From Diphasiastrum complanatum (taxonomy: Eukaryota; Streptophyta; Lycopodiopsida; Lycopodiales; Lycopodiaceae), in NCBI GenBank assembly GCA_029204225.1, contig CM055106.1, positions 43,809,003 through 43,873,002 on the forward strand: DNA of 64,000 bases. The letters are read 5' to 3'. Under the pieces are notes generated by a model. The model did not search any database. It was given only the letters and a program-made list of their open reading frames with translations, and had not been told where the DNA came from. Positions 30,633 through 41,341 of this stretch are shown in pieces. The translations under genes and the position numbers were made by a program. How positions within the stretch are numbered: the stretch's first letter is position 1; every line of letters begins with the position of its first letter.

Positions 30633-31000
30633 AAACAACCAAGTGTCAAAAAGGGATGCAAAACACCAAAAGTGTCTTTTCGCATAAGGAGTCGGAAGGC
30701 CAAGTGATGAAGAGGTCATACTGTCGAAGCCGGGGTCTATCGGCAGCCTCCCAAACCCCCCGCGAGGGGGCTATAGCCCCCCATACCCACTGTTTCTAGG
30801 GGGGCTCCGCCCCCCGAACCCCCCAGACTTCATGCTATGCAATCCAGCCATCTCATAACCATCATGGTCTCACATTAAACCCCGTACTAAAAACTGTGCT
30901 CAATTATGGCTTCTCCTCATAACGGGGGCCTTACAGATTTGAGCTCACGGTTAACTAGTGACTACTAAACTGAGAGGTGAATGTTTAGTTATGTCTAACA
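30331..31000 (-). repeat. Cop5B 5' LTR (670 bp) with GA microsatellite
   Basis: On the plus strand it runs from TGACAATTG to TGTCTAACA. It contains a 75-bp (GA)n array at 30557-30631, where Cop5A has only about four GA units, and the GC-rich hairpin block at about 30745-30828. PBS TGGTATCAGAGCTTAG lies just left, near 30308-30322 on the minus strand. Confidence 0.88.
30557..30631. repeat. (GA)37 microsatellite
   Basis: Uninterrupted GA dinucleotides inside the Cop5B LTR; see the comparison with the Cop5A LTR near 23970. Confidence 0.98.
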
Positions 31001-31344
31001 TGAACCATAATGTCAACTAAAACTTTCAACTCAGATGTTTTCTTCTAAAATCCTACGACTACTAAACATTTTCTTTGACTATAATAGTTAGCCCATTCAA
31101 TAAATTGACACATTGACAACAACAACAACAATTAACACATTGATTAAATTTTCTTGATTTGTTGAGAATGTAGCTATCATTGTTTAGAAAAATTAAAATT
31201 CATAAAGTCTTCATTGCAAGTTAGCGTACATGTAGCTTTTTCCAAGAATTGCGCAAAAAATAGACCACTCAAGAAGACAGAACTTCACAATTTTAAAATT
31301 TTCTATGGTCTCCAAAGACTAAGGTTTAAAATCTTAAATATCTA

Positions 31345-31386
<42 letters not shown>

Positions 31387-31821
31387 TAGTCATAAGGCCA
31401 AGTGTTTAGTTTTCCTTTTATTATGGAGGCAACTCCATGAGCGAAAATCTCATATAAAATTTAAAGCAGATTTTTGTGAGTCTTATGTGGACATCTAGTA
31501 AAAAATTGACACAACACATGGAAATTCTAACTAAATGTGCATGTAGAGAGCCAATGTATGGGTGCCACATGCCACATGCACATTCTAGAAAAAAATTGCA
31601 TGTGCGCAGTAATATGTCCTCATTAGCTGTCACATGCAGATTCACTTAGCAAAAAAATCTAGAAAAACAAGGTTAAAAAAATGCAAAAGCAATAATTTGC
31701 ATGTGGTAATCTATCCTCATTAGCTGCCACATGTAAATTCACTTCGTAGAAAATCCAAAAAACAAGGTTAAAATATGCGAAAGCAATTATTTGCGTTTGG
31801 CCATTATGTAGAAAAGACATG
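31001..31821. repeat. Duplicated flank, copy 2
   Basis: Copy of 25185-25888, with ~85 extra bp at about 31230-31320 and a (TA)n array at 31347-31383. It ends at GTAGAAAAGACA, then joins inverted Cop6B gag sequence. Confidence 0.85.
31347..31383. repeat. (TA)n microsatellite
   Basis: 37 bp of alternating TA. The paralogous site near 25432 has only TATACAT. Confidence 0.95.
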
Positions 31822-32850
31822 ATCGTCTATGACTGATCCGACAACGGCCATCTGTAGCAAGAGATTCTTAAACTGGTTAGTGTGACTCTGAAGAGAATCA
31901 CCAGTAGACATTTTGAATGTGAAGAATTTTTTTTAGATGTAACTTAGTAGTTACGTCCCTCACATCATATAGTGGGTTCAAAATGTCTCAAACGTCTGTT
32001 GATGTTTTAGCTTCAGCTATGTGTACAATCTGTGTATCTGATATATTGAGGCGCAAAAGCTTTACCATCCTTAGATTTCAACTTTGAGTCATCGTCTTCA
32101 GATTTTATTTCTGTACTTGTGACAACATCCCATAACTCATTGGCGATTAGCAAAGTCTTCATCTTAAATTTCCACAAATGATAATTGGATCCATTCAGCT
32201 TGTCTGCGATATGACATTGCTTTCAAGCTTGCCCTCTACATATGAGAACTGGGTGATGATCATGTCGACACACATAGATTTAGCTCTTACTAGAGTTATC
32301 ACTATCTTGCTGCAAAAAGACAATCGAAGAAGTCAACACACTCCGTCTACTTCTCCTCTCAGGCTCTATATTTCAAGATTCACAATCGAAAAAGAAGATG
32401 TTTTGTAGTTATTACAAGCGCAATAACCATGAGATCAAGGATTGCCGAATTTTCCAAGCGAAGAATGAAACCAAACAACCTGATCAACAAGCAAACACAG
32501 TTTCATCATCTTCCTAGGTCGAAATGCACGAAGGCACATTCATGGTCAAAAATCAAAGCGCATTTTTGGATGATTTATGGTTTCTAGATTCTGGAGCTAC
32601 ACAACACATGACCAATCAATGTGAGATCTTTAACTCCTACACGCCTTACAGCATGAAGAAATTTGTTCATTTTGGTGACAATAGCACTCACACTATTGAA
32701 GGTGAAGGTATTGTAAGATTGCGATTCCAACATGATCAATTCAAATTACCATCGAAGGTCTTATATGGTCCTAAACTCTCTACAAATCTGTTATCAGTAA
32801 GTAGAATTACAGATTTAGGTCATAAGGTAACAAAACTTAAGTGAGCTCTG
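31822..32850. pseudogene. Cop6B gag-protease remnant with internal inversion
   Basis: 31822-32211 encodes the gag N-terminus on the minus strand (ADKLNGSNYHLWKFKMKTLL, then further scraps to FKNLLLQMAVVGSVIDDH). From 32212 the plus strand continues gag at exactly the next residues (MTLLSSLPSTYENWVMIMST, LTRVITILLQKDN). After that come the zinc knuckle (CSYYKRNNHEIKDC, second Cys changed to Tyr), protease LWFLDSGATQHMT with intact Asp-Ser-Gly, and KVLYGPKLSTNLLSVSRITD. Similarity ends near 32850. The first 390 bp of gag are thus inverted with respect to the rest. The left breakpoint coincides with the end of the duplicated flank. Confidence 0.8.
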
Positions 32851-33405
32851 AAATTGATTTATACTTATAGCCAAATGATTGCAAAGAAAAACACGAAGTG
32901 AAAGCATTCGCGAATAAAATCAGTTCATGTGGATTTTTAGATATGATTGTTGGCCACTGCTGGCTATATCATTCCTACAATCCTCCAGAATGTAGACAGA
33001 CATTGCTGATCTACGTTATAAATTATTATAGCATTCGACAAAATCAAACCAATGTGCGAAATTGAATAAACAAGTGAGTCAGATACACGAATAGTAGTAG
33101 ACAAATATTCATTCGAGATCATACAATCATTCAGAATAATATGCGCATAACAGCTATGATATTATCTATTGATCTTCTAATTTCAACCATTGTGCGACAG
33201 ATCCACACAGTGCATTGGCGTGAAAGAAATACAATTCTCTAACAAATAATGTTTCGCTTACTAGCGGACTTCTAGATCTGCTGATCCTCTTACAAAATTG
33301 TCTCGCTCACAGGCGGACATGTATTCTGTATATTTTTGTCTTACAATATTATGCATCAAACAGAAAGTATATAGTTTGCGAAATTTTTTGTGTCACGTCG
33401 TGTAC
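32851..33405. other. Unassigned spacer
   Basis: No gene or known repeat seen. TCGCTTACTAGCGGAC (33245) and TCGCTCACAGGCGGAC (33302) form a short imperfect direct repeat. Similarity to the gypsy-type LTR starts at 33406. Confidence 0.4.
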
Positions 33406-33880
33406 TTTATAAAGAAAACAAACACCCAGGAGAAAGATACTGAATACTTCAATACGGTTTTTAGATTCAAATGGGAGTGAAACTCAAGAAAGCAAATACT
33501 TCGACAAAGAGAAAGCCACACAGTGTTTCCGTTATCTTGACAATAGCTTATCATGAATCTAACGCCTATGATCTGCGCAAATCACAAGATTGAAGGCTAG
33601 AGACACTTCACTAATCAATTCCAGTCCAAACACTGTGTAATAAGCATTAGCATACGATGCCATAAACTTCATATTACCATAATGAATCACCATGAAAATC
33701 ACATAAGGTATTCACATGAAAACAAGTTGAGTGATCCAGAAACGCTTAGATTTACAGTAATTGTATTCATCATTTGCAAATTACAAAGATATGTACAGTC
33801 TAAGCACTGCAAAAAAGAGGGATTGCTACATTTCTATACAAGAAACAGAGAGCACATTCTATTCTAGAACTATCTACGTT
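33406..33880 (-). repeat. Gyp 3' LTR fragment
   Basis: It matches 37740-38210 (for example AACAAACACCCAGGAGAAAG versus AACAAACACCCAAGAGAAAG, and TGTTTCCGTTATCTTGACA). The first ~210 bp of the right LTR have no counterpart here. Confidence 0.75.
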
Positions 33881-34004
33881 AAGCATCAACAGAGCAACAC
33901 ATGCTTATGTTCTACATTGTGTCTGAATGATCTGTAAAAGCCTAACAAGTTATAGCAAAGGCAAAAATGTGCTACAGGCTGTGGCTCTGCAACTACTATA
34001 AGAA

Positions 34005-37000
34005 GGAACACCAATAGTATTTTGACCTGTGTAATAGGGTGCCCATAGTCCAATAACATACTGCCACAGATGATAGACATTTAGAAAACAGGGTGCTGGT
34101 GGATTTTCAACCATAGGCCGCTGAGATCCGCTTGTAGGAGATGTGCTTGGCTGATCTGCCAAAACTGATGAGCCATGGTTGCATGGAAGAATAGAGGGAA
34201 GCAGCGCTAGCAAAAATACACTAGAAATGCTTTGAAATCACTGATAAACTGCCTGGCTAGCTGCAAACTGCTTTTAGACTATCGTTGGAGGATAGAAAGC
34301 CGATGGAAGAATAGTTGGAAGCAGCGCCGGCAAAACTTACACTAGAAATGCTTTAAAATCACTGATAAACTGCCTGGCTGGCTGCAATCTGCTTTTAGAC
34401 TATCGTTGGAGGATAGAAAGCCGTTGGTGATGTGATGGTGGGCTAGAAAACCGTCTTCAGATCAATGTTTGGGAAGAGCGAAGTCTGCCCTAGAAAATCC
34501 AAAGAGATAGAGAGATATTCAAATGTCTTCTTGGAAGTTCTAGAAATGCGATAGCTGCCCTTCATTGGAATGTAACTGGGCTGCAATAGCAACCAAAATG
34601 CAAAGCCTTCCCTTCAAAAATACAACTGGCTGAAATATGAAGAGCTCTAACTGACTTCAGGTTGCCACTAGCTGATTCAGCCTTCGGAAATATGTGACTG
34701 ACTTCATAAGAAGTGCAGGGGCAGAGTGCTCAAAAGTGCATTGCCTTGAAGAACGGATGTAGCTTTAAAGTTGTAACGCAAACGACTTTTAATTATAATG
34801 GCTACCTTTAGAGAAATATCGTTCGGTGCCCATGAATTACCTTTAGCAATGACTACGGCAATGACTAATGCCATAGCTGGAGCCTGTGCAAATGTGTTTG
34901 ACAAAAAATAACTAGGCAGTAAATATGCCTTAGCACCTTCAAAATAGATTTGATACCTATAGCACTGAATACAGTTTCGGAGTATGCTATGCACTACAGT
35001 AAAGAGAAAAGGCTTAAGATTGACAGTTTAAAAGCCGAAAACAAAAAGAATTGTCAAAACCGGGCTACCACATATCTCTCCCCTCAAGTGTGCAGCGGCT
35101 CGCAAACACCAGAGAATATAAAACAATATTGAAACTTTGAAGAGAATCTGACTTGCCACAGACTGCAGCCTTTGACAAGCCAAAGCATTGATTGTACAGT
35201 CCTCAACAAATAAAACTTTAGCATATATTACTTCCAAAAGTCAGCACCATTTGACATAGTTATGAGCAGATGTAGAACGGAAAATAAGCTTTAAAAACTT
35301 GTCTCTGCATCATAAACATTATGTGATTTTGGACAGCAATACCGAAAAGTCGTTACCTGTGAGCATAACATAGAAAAATCAGCATTTGTCTGCCTCTTTG
35401 ACATAGCACCACTGCCGCTTCAAGAGGCTTTTATTCAGCTTGAAGATTCTATGAAAAACTAAAATAAAGCAAAACAGAGAAAGAAAAACAAAAACCCAAT
35501 TCTAGAAAAGCATAGATATATGTTTGCTTATGGAAAACCAGAATCTTATTGACATGACAAAGAATCTTCAGTCTGTAACATTACAAAAACTTACCACATT
35601 TTACAAACTATAGATAACTTTAAGAATTCTACAAGAAATCAAAAATAGAGAATCAGAAGTGGAATGACGAGTCAGGGTCGTCGAATTAACTCAAATTTAA
35701 CTTTTTGAAATTCTTGAAGAACCGGAATAATAACCTGTGAATCTGAAAAATGTAAACAAAAATCAAAATAATGACAGAACATCCTATTTGGCATTGCTCC
35801 CCGGCAAAAAAGAAACACCAATAGTATTTTCACATGTGTAATAGGGTGCCCATAGTCCAATAACATATGGCCACAGACGATAGACAGTTAGAAAACAGGG
35901 TGCTGGTGGATTTTCAACCATAGGCTGCTGAGATCCGCTTGTAGGAGATGTGCTTGGCTGATGTGCCAAAACTGATGAGCCATGGTTGTATGGAAGAATA
36001 GAGGGAAGCAGCGCTGGCAAAAATACACTAGATGCTTTGGAATCACTGATAAACTGCCTGGCTGGCTGCAAACTGCTTTTAGACTATCGTTGAAGGATAG
36101 AAAGTTGTTGGTGATGTGATGGTGGGCTAGAAAACCGTCTTCAGATCTATGTTTGGGAAGAGCGAACTCTGCCCTAGAAAATCCGAAGAGAGAGAGAGAG
36201 ATATTCAAATGTCTTCTTAGAAGTTCTAGAAATGTGATAGCTGCCCTTCATTGGAATGTAACTGGGCTGCAATAGCAACCAAATGCGAAGCCTGACCTTG
36301 AGAAATATGACTGGCTGAAATATGAAGAGCTCTAAATGATTTCGGATTGCCACTAGCTGATTCAGCCTTCGAAAATATGTGACTGCCTTCATAAGAAGTG
36401 CGTGGGTAGAGTGCTCAAAACTGCATCGCTTTCAAGAACGGATGTAGCTTTAAAGTTGTAAGGCAAACAACTTTTAATTATATTAGGCATAACAATATTA
36501 ATGGCTACCTTTAGAGATATATCGTTCAGTGCCCATGCATTACCTTTAGCAATGACTACGGCAATGACTAATGCCATAGCTGGAGCCAGTGCAAATGTGT
36601 TTGACAAAAAATAACTAGGTAGTAAATATGCCTTAGCGCCATAAAAATAGATTTGATACCTATAGCACTGAATACAGTTTCGGAGTATGCTATGCACTGT
36701 AGTAAAGAGAAAAGGCTTAAGATTGATAGTTTAAAAGCCCAAAACAAAAAAAATTGTCAAAACCGAGCTACCACATATCTCCCCCCTCAAGTGTGCAGCG
36801 GCTCGCAAACACCAGAGAATATAAAACAGTGTTGAAGCTTTGAAGAGAATCTGACTTGCCACGGTTTGCAGCCTTTGACAAGCCAAAGCATTGATTGTAC
36901 AATCTTCAACAAATAAAACTTCAACATATACTACTTCCAAAAGTTAGCACCATTTGACATAGTTACGAGCGGATGTAGAACGGAAAATAAGCTTTAAAAA

Positions 37001-37511
37001 CTTGTCTCTGCATCATCAAAATTATGTGATTTTAGATTGCAACACCGAAAAGTCGTTAACTATGAGCATAACATAGAAAAATCAGCATTTGTCTGCCTCT
37101 TTGACACAACACCACAGCCACTTGAATAGGCTTTTATTCAGCTTGAAGATTCTGTGAAAAAACTAAGATAAAGCAAAACAGAGAAAGAAAAACAAAAAAC
37201 CGATTCTGGAAAAGCATAGATATATGTTTGCTTACGAAAAACCAGAATCTTATTGACATGACAAAGAATCTTCAGTCTGTAATCTTACAAAAACTTAACA
37301 CATTTTACAAACTGTAGATATTTTTAAGAATTCTACAAGAAATAAAAAATAGAGAATCGGAAGTGGAATGACGAGTCAGGGTCGTCGAATTAACTCAAAT
37401 TTAACTCTTCCTTTTCTGAAATTCTTGAAGAACCGGAACAGTAACCTGTGAATCTGAAAAATGTAAACAAAAATCAAAATAATGATAGGACATCCTATTT
37501 GGCATTGCTCC
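34005..37511 (-). repeat. 1.8-kb tandem duplication inside Gyp
   Basis: Unit 1 (34005-35811) and unit 2 (35812 to about 37511) align throughout with an offset of about 1807 bp. Examples are GAACACCAATAGTATTTT / GAAACACCAATAGTATTTT and TTTGGCATTGCTCCCCGGCA at both right ends. The right end of unit 1 stops within the primer-binding site. Unit 1 also has a 120-bp internal tandem duplication (34184-34303 and 34304-34423). Open frames here are shared only because of the duplication and show no known domain. Confidence 0.9.
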
Positions 37512-37526
37512 CCGGCAACGGCGCCA
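37509..37526 (-). other. Gyp primer-binding site (tRNA-Asp type)
   Basis: The minus strand reads TGGCGCCGTTGCCGGGGA, the primer site common in plant Ty3/gypsy elements of the Athila/Tat kind, four bases from the LTR end. Confidence 0.85.
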
Positions 37527-37530
37527 AAAT

Positions 37531-38244
37531 TGGTATATGTCACGACATACCAATAGCAAAAAGAAAGATATTTGTAGTATAATCGGGTATCGTTCCTACT
37601 GGAGAGCAATAAAAGGGCTAATACTATCATTATAAGTGCAAAATAGAAAATAACCAAAATTGGATGGAATGAAATATAAAATGATTGCAATCTGGTCATC
37701 AATAGATGTTTCTGCAATGGGGCTGCCAATACAACCATATAAAGAAAACAAACACCCAAGAGAAAGATACTGAATACTTCATTATGGTTTTCATATTCAA
37801 ATGGGAGTGAAACTTAAGAAAGCAAATACTTCGGCAAAGAGAAAGCCACACAATGTTTCCGTTATCTTGACAGTAGCTTATCATGAATCTAACTCCTATG
37901 ATCTGCGCAAATCACAAGATTGAAGGCTAGAGACACTTCACTAATCAATTTCAATCCAAACACTGTGTAATAAGCATTAGCATACAGTGCCATTAACTTC
38001 CTATTACCATAATGAATCACCATGAAAAGCACATAAGGTATTCACAATAGAAACAAGTTGTATTATCCACAAACACTTAGATTTACATTATTTATATTCA
38101 TCATTTGCAATTACAAAGATATGTAGACTCTAAGCACTACAAAGAAGAGGGATTGCTACACCTCTATACAAGAAACACAAAACATATTATGTTCTAGAAC
38201 TTGTAGATGAATGGCAAAACAATAAATCTACATTAAGCACCAAC
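37531..38244 (-). repeat. Gyp 5' LTR (right part)
   Basis: It starts TGGTATATGTCACGACATAC, next to the primer site. The terminal 22 bp form an imperfect inverted repeat (TGGTATATGT / ACATACCA). The right end is interrupted by Cop1B at 38245, so the true LTR limit is unknown. GGTATCGTTCCTAC at 37588 resembles the conserved GGAACGATACC motif near LTR ends of such elements. Confidence 0.65.
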
Positions 38245-38926
38245 TGTAAAAATGACAGCAAACAAGGATCCTAAAACACTTGAAATGATGAGGGAAACAA
38301 TAGATTATGATTTCATAAGATTAGCACAAGTTGAACCATCAAAATCCATCAAAAATCTATGCTTGAACCTCACTAAATGGCCCAAATCCTTGAAGAAGGC
38401 TTCACACGTGTGAAAGTACGGCCTCCCACAGTCTGAGTATTGTACACCAGACCTACATTCAATCCTATAATCATTAGTAATCACAAGTACTCAAACAATT
38501 ATGAATATAGAGAGCAATTGCACCATTATGAGAGAAAAAACATGAAATTGCTTGATTGATTTTGGTGAGATATCATCACCTATATATACATGATCCATCA
38601 CGGTTTTGGGCAGGTATGAGTAGCCCTAAACCTATCCCTAATGCTAATTTTGGTGGATCTTTCATCCCTACCAAGATAAGGTTGGAATCTTGGAGATCCC
38701 TCAACAATGCAGAAATTACCAAAAATAGCTCCTATTTTTTCTCCCTTGTATCTAAGCATAATTTGGACTCATTCCAAAGGTTCTAACACTTAGGTCTACT
38801 TGAGAGAATCCTTATGAATGGAATCCTATGCTATTTGACATGTGTGACAAGCCACATCATGACCATCTAACTATTTACAAGTCATATGACCAAAACTAGT
38901 CAAGCTAGAATTGTGAATTTTTAACA
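38245..38926 (-). repeat. Cop1B 3' LTR (682 bp)
   Basis: Plus-strand ends TGTAAAAATG and TTTTTAACA. Same length as the Cop1A LTR. TATATATA at 38581-38588 and CACACGTGTG at 38403-38412. Confidence 0.9.
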
Positions 38927-38940
38927 CTCCTCCTCACTAT

Positions 38941-40080
38941 CTAGCTTGGTTCAATCATTGCTTTACTAATAACTCCAAGTGATGATCTGAACTTCATAAA
39001 AGGTGTCTTTTGAAGTGGTTTAGTAAGTAGATCAGCTACACATTCATTGCTTGGAACATGCTCCAAAGCAATCTCCTTGGCTTGCACCATTTCTCTCACA
39101 AAGTGATGGCATATCTCAATGTGCTTAGATCTTGCATGGAAGATTGGGTTAGATGCAAGGTGTTGGCTCGATATATTGTCATTGTAGATGACTGGTGCCT
39201 CCTCTGAATCCATGATCTTTAGCTCCACCAATAATCTCTTGATCCAAAGTACCTCCTTTGTAGTGGTTGTCAAAGCTTTGTACTCGGCCTCGGTTGAAGA
39301 TAGAGATATAGTTTCTTGCTTTTTTGAAAGCCATGAAACCACACCTTCTCCTATGAAAGTTGAATAGGCACTTGTTGATTTCCTATCCCTCTTGTCCCCT
39401 GCAAAATCTGAATCACTAAATGCATGAAGGTTAATCACATCTCCTCTATATAGAATCCCAAAATCCAATGTACCCGAGATGTATCTTAGAATCCTCTTAG
39501 CCTTTTTCCAATAGATATTCAATGGCTTTTGCATGGATTGGCTCAACCTACATACACTAAAGCTAAGATCTAGTCTAGTTATAGTGATCCACATTAAGGA
39601 ACGTATAAGTTGCCTAAACAAAGTGATGTCCATGAAGGATCTTTCATCATCTTCATTTGGCACTTTTACATCTTGCTCCATTGGTGTGTCAACACTTTTG
39701 CATACTTCCATCTTAAACTTCTTCAAAAGACTTTGAGCATACTTTACTTGACTTATAAAGATAAAATCAGACCTTCTAAGTACTTCTATGCCTAAGATGA
39801 AGTGAAGACACCCTAGATCTACCATCTTGAACTCTAAGGATAGATCTATCTTGATTTTTTCAATACCATCAACACTATTTCCACTAATGATGATGTCATT
39901 GACATAAATGAGTAAAAGTACAATACCAACATCATCAAACTTAATGTAAAGAGTGGGATCATATTCACTTTGAACAAAAGAAAGTGAAATAAGATAGCAA
40001 TGTAGTCTTGAATTCCAAGATCTCGAGGCTTGCTTCAAGCCATAGATGCTTCTTTGGAGATGGCATACTTTGTTCTCCAT
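38941..40080 (-). pseudogene. Cop1B RT-RNase H, long open frame
   Basis: A 379-residue frame runs without a stop from [20 protein letters not shown] through [48 protein letters not shown] and the RNase H motifs DSDFAGDKRDRKSTSAYSTF, SLSSTEAEYKALTTTTKEVL and SKHIEICHHFVREM to VADLLTKPLQ. The catalytic YVDD is YVND (codon 39898-39900), so RT would be inactive. It lacks the N-terminal fingers of RT and everything upstream. Compared with Cop1A it preserves frame across the sites where Cop1A has a stop (10248) and a frameshift (9450), so it is the better template for this family. Confidence 0.88.
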
Positions 40081-40084
40081 TTCT

Positions 40085-41341
40085 TTGATCGGTTCTAGCG
40101 AAGTCCAGAGAGCTCAGATCGATGTGCAATCACCTCACACAATCTAGGCATGATTAAAGGAAGCCTGGGGATCAATAAAATCTAGAGAGAGAAAATGACT
40201 TTCTAGAAAGAGAAAATCCTAGAGAGAGAAAAACGTGCTTTACCAGCTTGGGTAGAGTGCTTGGTATGAGGGGGGGTGCCGAATCACACCAATACTATAG
40301 GGGAGTGCGGGTTGCGACTCAGGGCGAGCTCCAACCAAGTCTCAGCCTCCCTTGCTGGAATGTTGTCATGGCTCTCGCCTTGGCATGCTAGCGCCCCGGA
40401 GACTAGGGTCGGTCACACACTTGAAATGTAACCTTCTCAGATTTATCAATAAAGTGGGATTTTCCTCAAACTGACTCTGATTACCTTCTGGGTTTCAGTG
40501 TTCGGTAAAAGCGCCAGTTGTAAGGCCGCTTTCAAAATTTTTAATTTGGCACATAGCTGAGGGTCGTATCCCGGGACGCCAGCGGTATGCCGTCGGGACC
40601 ATTCGGTCTCTTCCAGCGGTATGCTGTCGGGACCATTTGGTCCAAGAACTGGTTGTTTCCATATCTGTCGCGGCTTGTGGTTCTGAGTGTTCCTTGCATG
40701 AACGTGAATGGGTTAAGCTCTTGGGGAACGGGCTCTAACCTGTCGGCTGAGTTGGATGGCTTGCTTTGGTGGATGTTACCTGTTTATGGCTGTCCAGTCT
40801 GGCGTGGCGCCAGGTTGGCTTCCAGCGCTCGTGACGAAGCTTTCAGTTGGTTAAGTCTGATGTAAGTCATACCGCTTGCTTGGAATGGATGTTACTCGTT
40901 TGTAACGAAGCTTCGAGTTGGTTAAGTTTGATGTATGTCGGGCGGCTTGCTTGGAGGGAAGTCACCCACGTCGGGACCCCCGATCGGGCATGGCGCCAGG
41001 TTGGATCTCAATGTTGGTTTTCGGAACTTCAAGTTGGTTAAGTCTGATCGTTGTTGGCGAGTTGGCTGCTTGTATGTCAAGTGGGTTTGGATGGCAAGAG
41101 TTGAAGGCTGGGAAGCTAAGTCGTGGTTCCCGGCTCCCTTTGGGATGCCTGCGCTACAATTGGTAAGAAGTAGAGTCGCTGCTAGGTCTGGAAACTGACT
41201 GCTAGAATCCTTGAAGAAGGATAGTGCACTATAAAACATCCTCCAAATCACTTTGTAGATAGCCGCTCTCTGACCTGCTAGCTGACTGCTAAAATCTGCC
41301 ACTGGAGAATCTGGAAACCGCTGCTTTGCTGGTGATCTGCG
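40085..41341. other. GC-rich unassigned segment with short tandem repeats
   Basis: Its composition differs sharply from both neighbours. CCAGCGGTATGCCGTCGGGA (40579) is repeated in tandem about 36 bp later. AGTTGGTTAAGTCTGATG occurs in three diverged copies (40843, 40915, 41031). TGGCGCCAGGTTGG occurs at 40805 and 40989. No protein domain is seen in any frame. It lies between truncated Cop1B and truncated Cop4, and may be an LTR or internal region of another retroelement. Confidence 0.5.

Larger units (their letters stand above)
27347..31000 (-). mobile_element. Cop5B: Ty1/copia element, internally deleted
   Basis: Minus strand. The truncated 3' LTR is 27347-27557, and the polypurine tract TTGAGGGGGG directly precedes it. 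RNase H, RT (with a deletion near 28265), integrase, a PBS at 30308-30320 and a 5' LTR of 670 bp (30331-31000) follow. Gag and protease are deleted between about 30244 and 30246, where Cop5A still has them. It lacks the Cop6A insertion and the extra LTR segment. Confidence 0.88.
33406..38244 (-). mobile_element. Gypsy-type non-coding LTR element (Gyp)
   Basis: Minus-strand element. The right LTR begins TGGTATATGTCACG at 37531 and has a primer site (TGGCGCCGTTGCCGGGGA) on its left at 37509-37526. The portion 37740-38210 of that LTR recurs as a direct repeat at 33406-33875, which I take as the truncated 3' LTR. The roughly 3.6 kb between them contain no gag or pol domain, only a tandem duplication. 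It resembles large non-autonomous LTR derivatives. Cop1B is inserted at 38245 on its right side. Confidence 0.7.
38245..40084 (-). mobile_element. Cop1B: 5'-truncated Ty1/copia element
   Basis: Minus-strand relative of Cop1A. It has a complete 3' LTR (38245-38926, 682 bp), a purine tract, then RNase H and RT up to 40084, where similarity to Cop1A stops. Flanking sequence left of the LTR (TAAGCACCAAC) matches Gyp (TTAAGCATCAAC near 33883), so it inserted into that element. Confidence 0.88.

Noticed and set aside
34704-36940. Paired open frames (for example 34994-34704 and 36697-36389) with similar proteins
   Set aside because: The similarity reflects the 1.8-kb nucleotide duplication; the peptides carry no domain and differ by frame-neutral and non-neutral changes alike.
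38556-38786. 76-codon frame beginning MILVRYHHLYIHDPSRF, present three times
   Set aside because: It lies wholly inside the Cop1 LTR (also 10896-10666 and 62382-62612), downstream of the TATA box on the antisense strand; conservation follows LTR identity.
38941-40080. Possible functional domesticated RT-RNase H (379-codon open frame)
   Set aside because: YVDD is YVND, the RT N-terminus is missing, and the frame ends at the ordinary retroelement terminus beside its LTR; chance survival of a frame is simpler.
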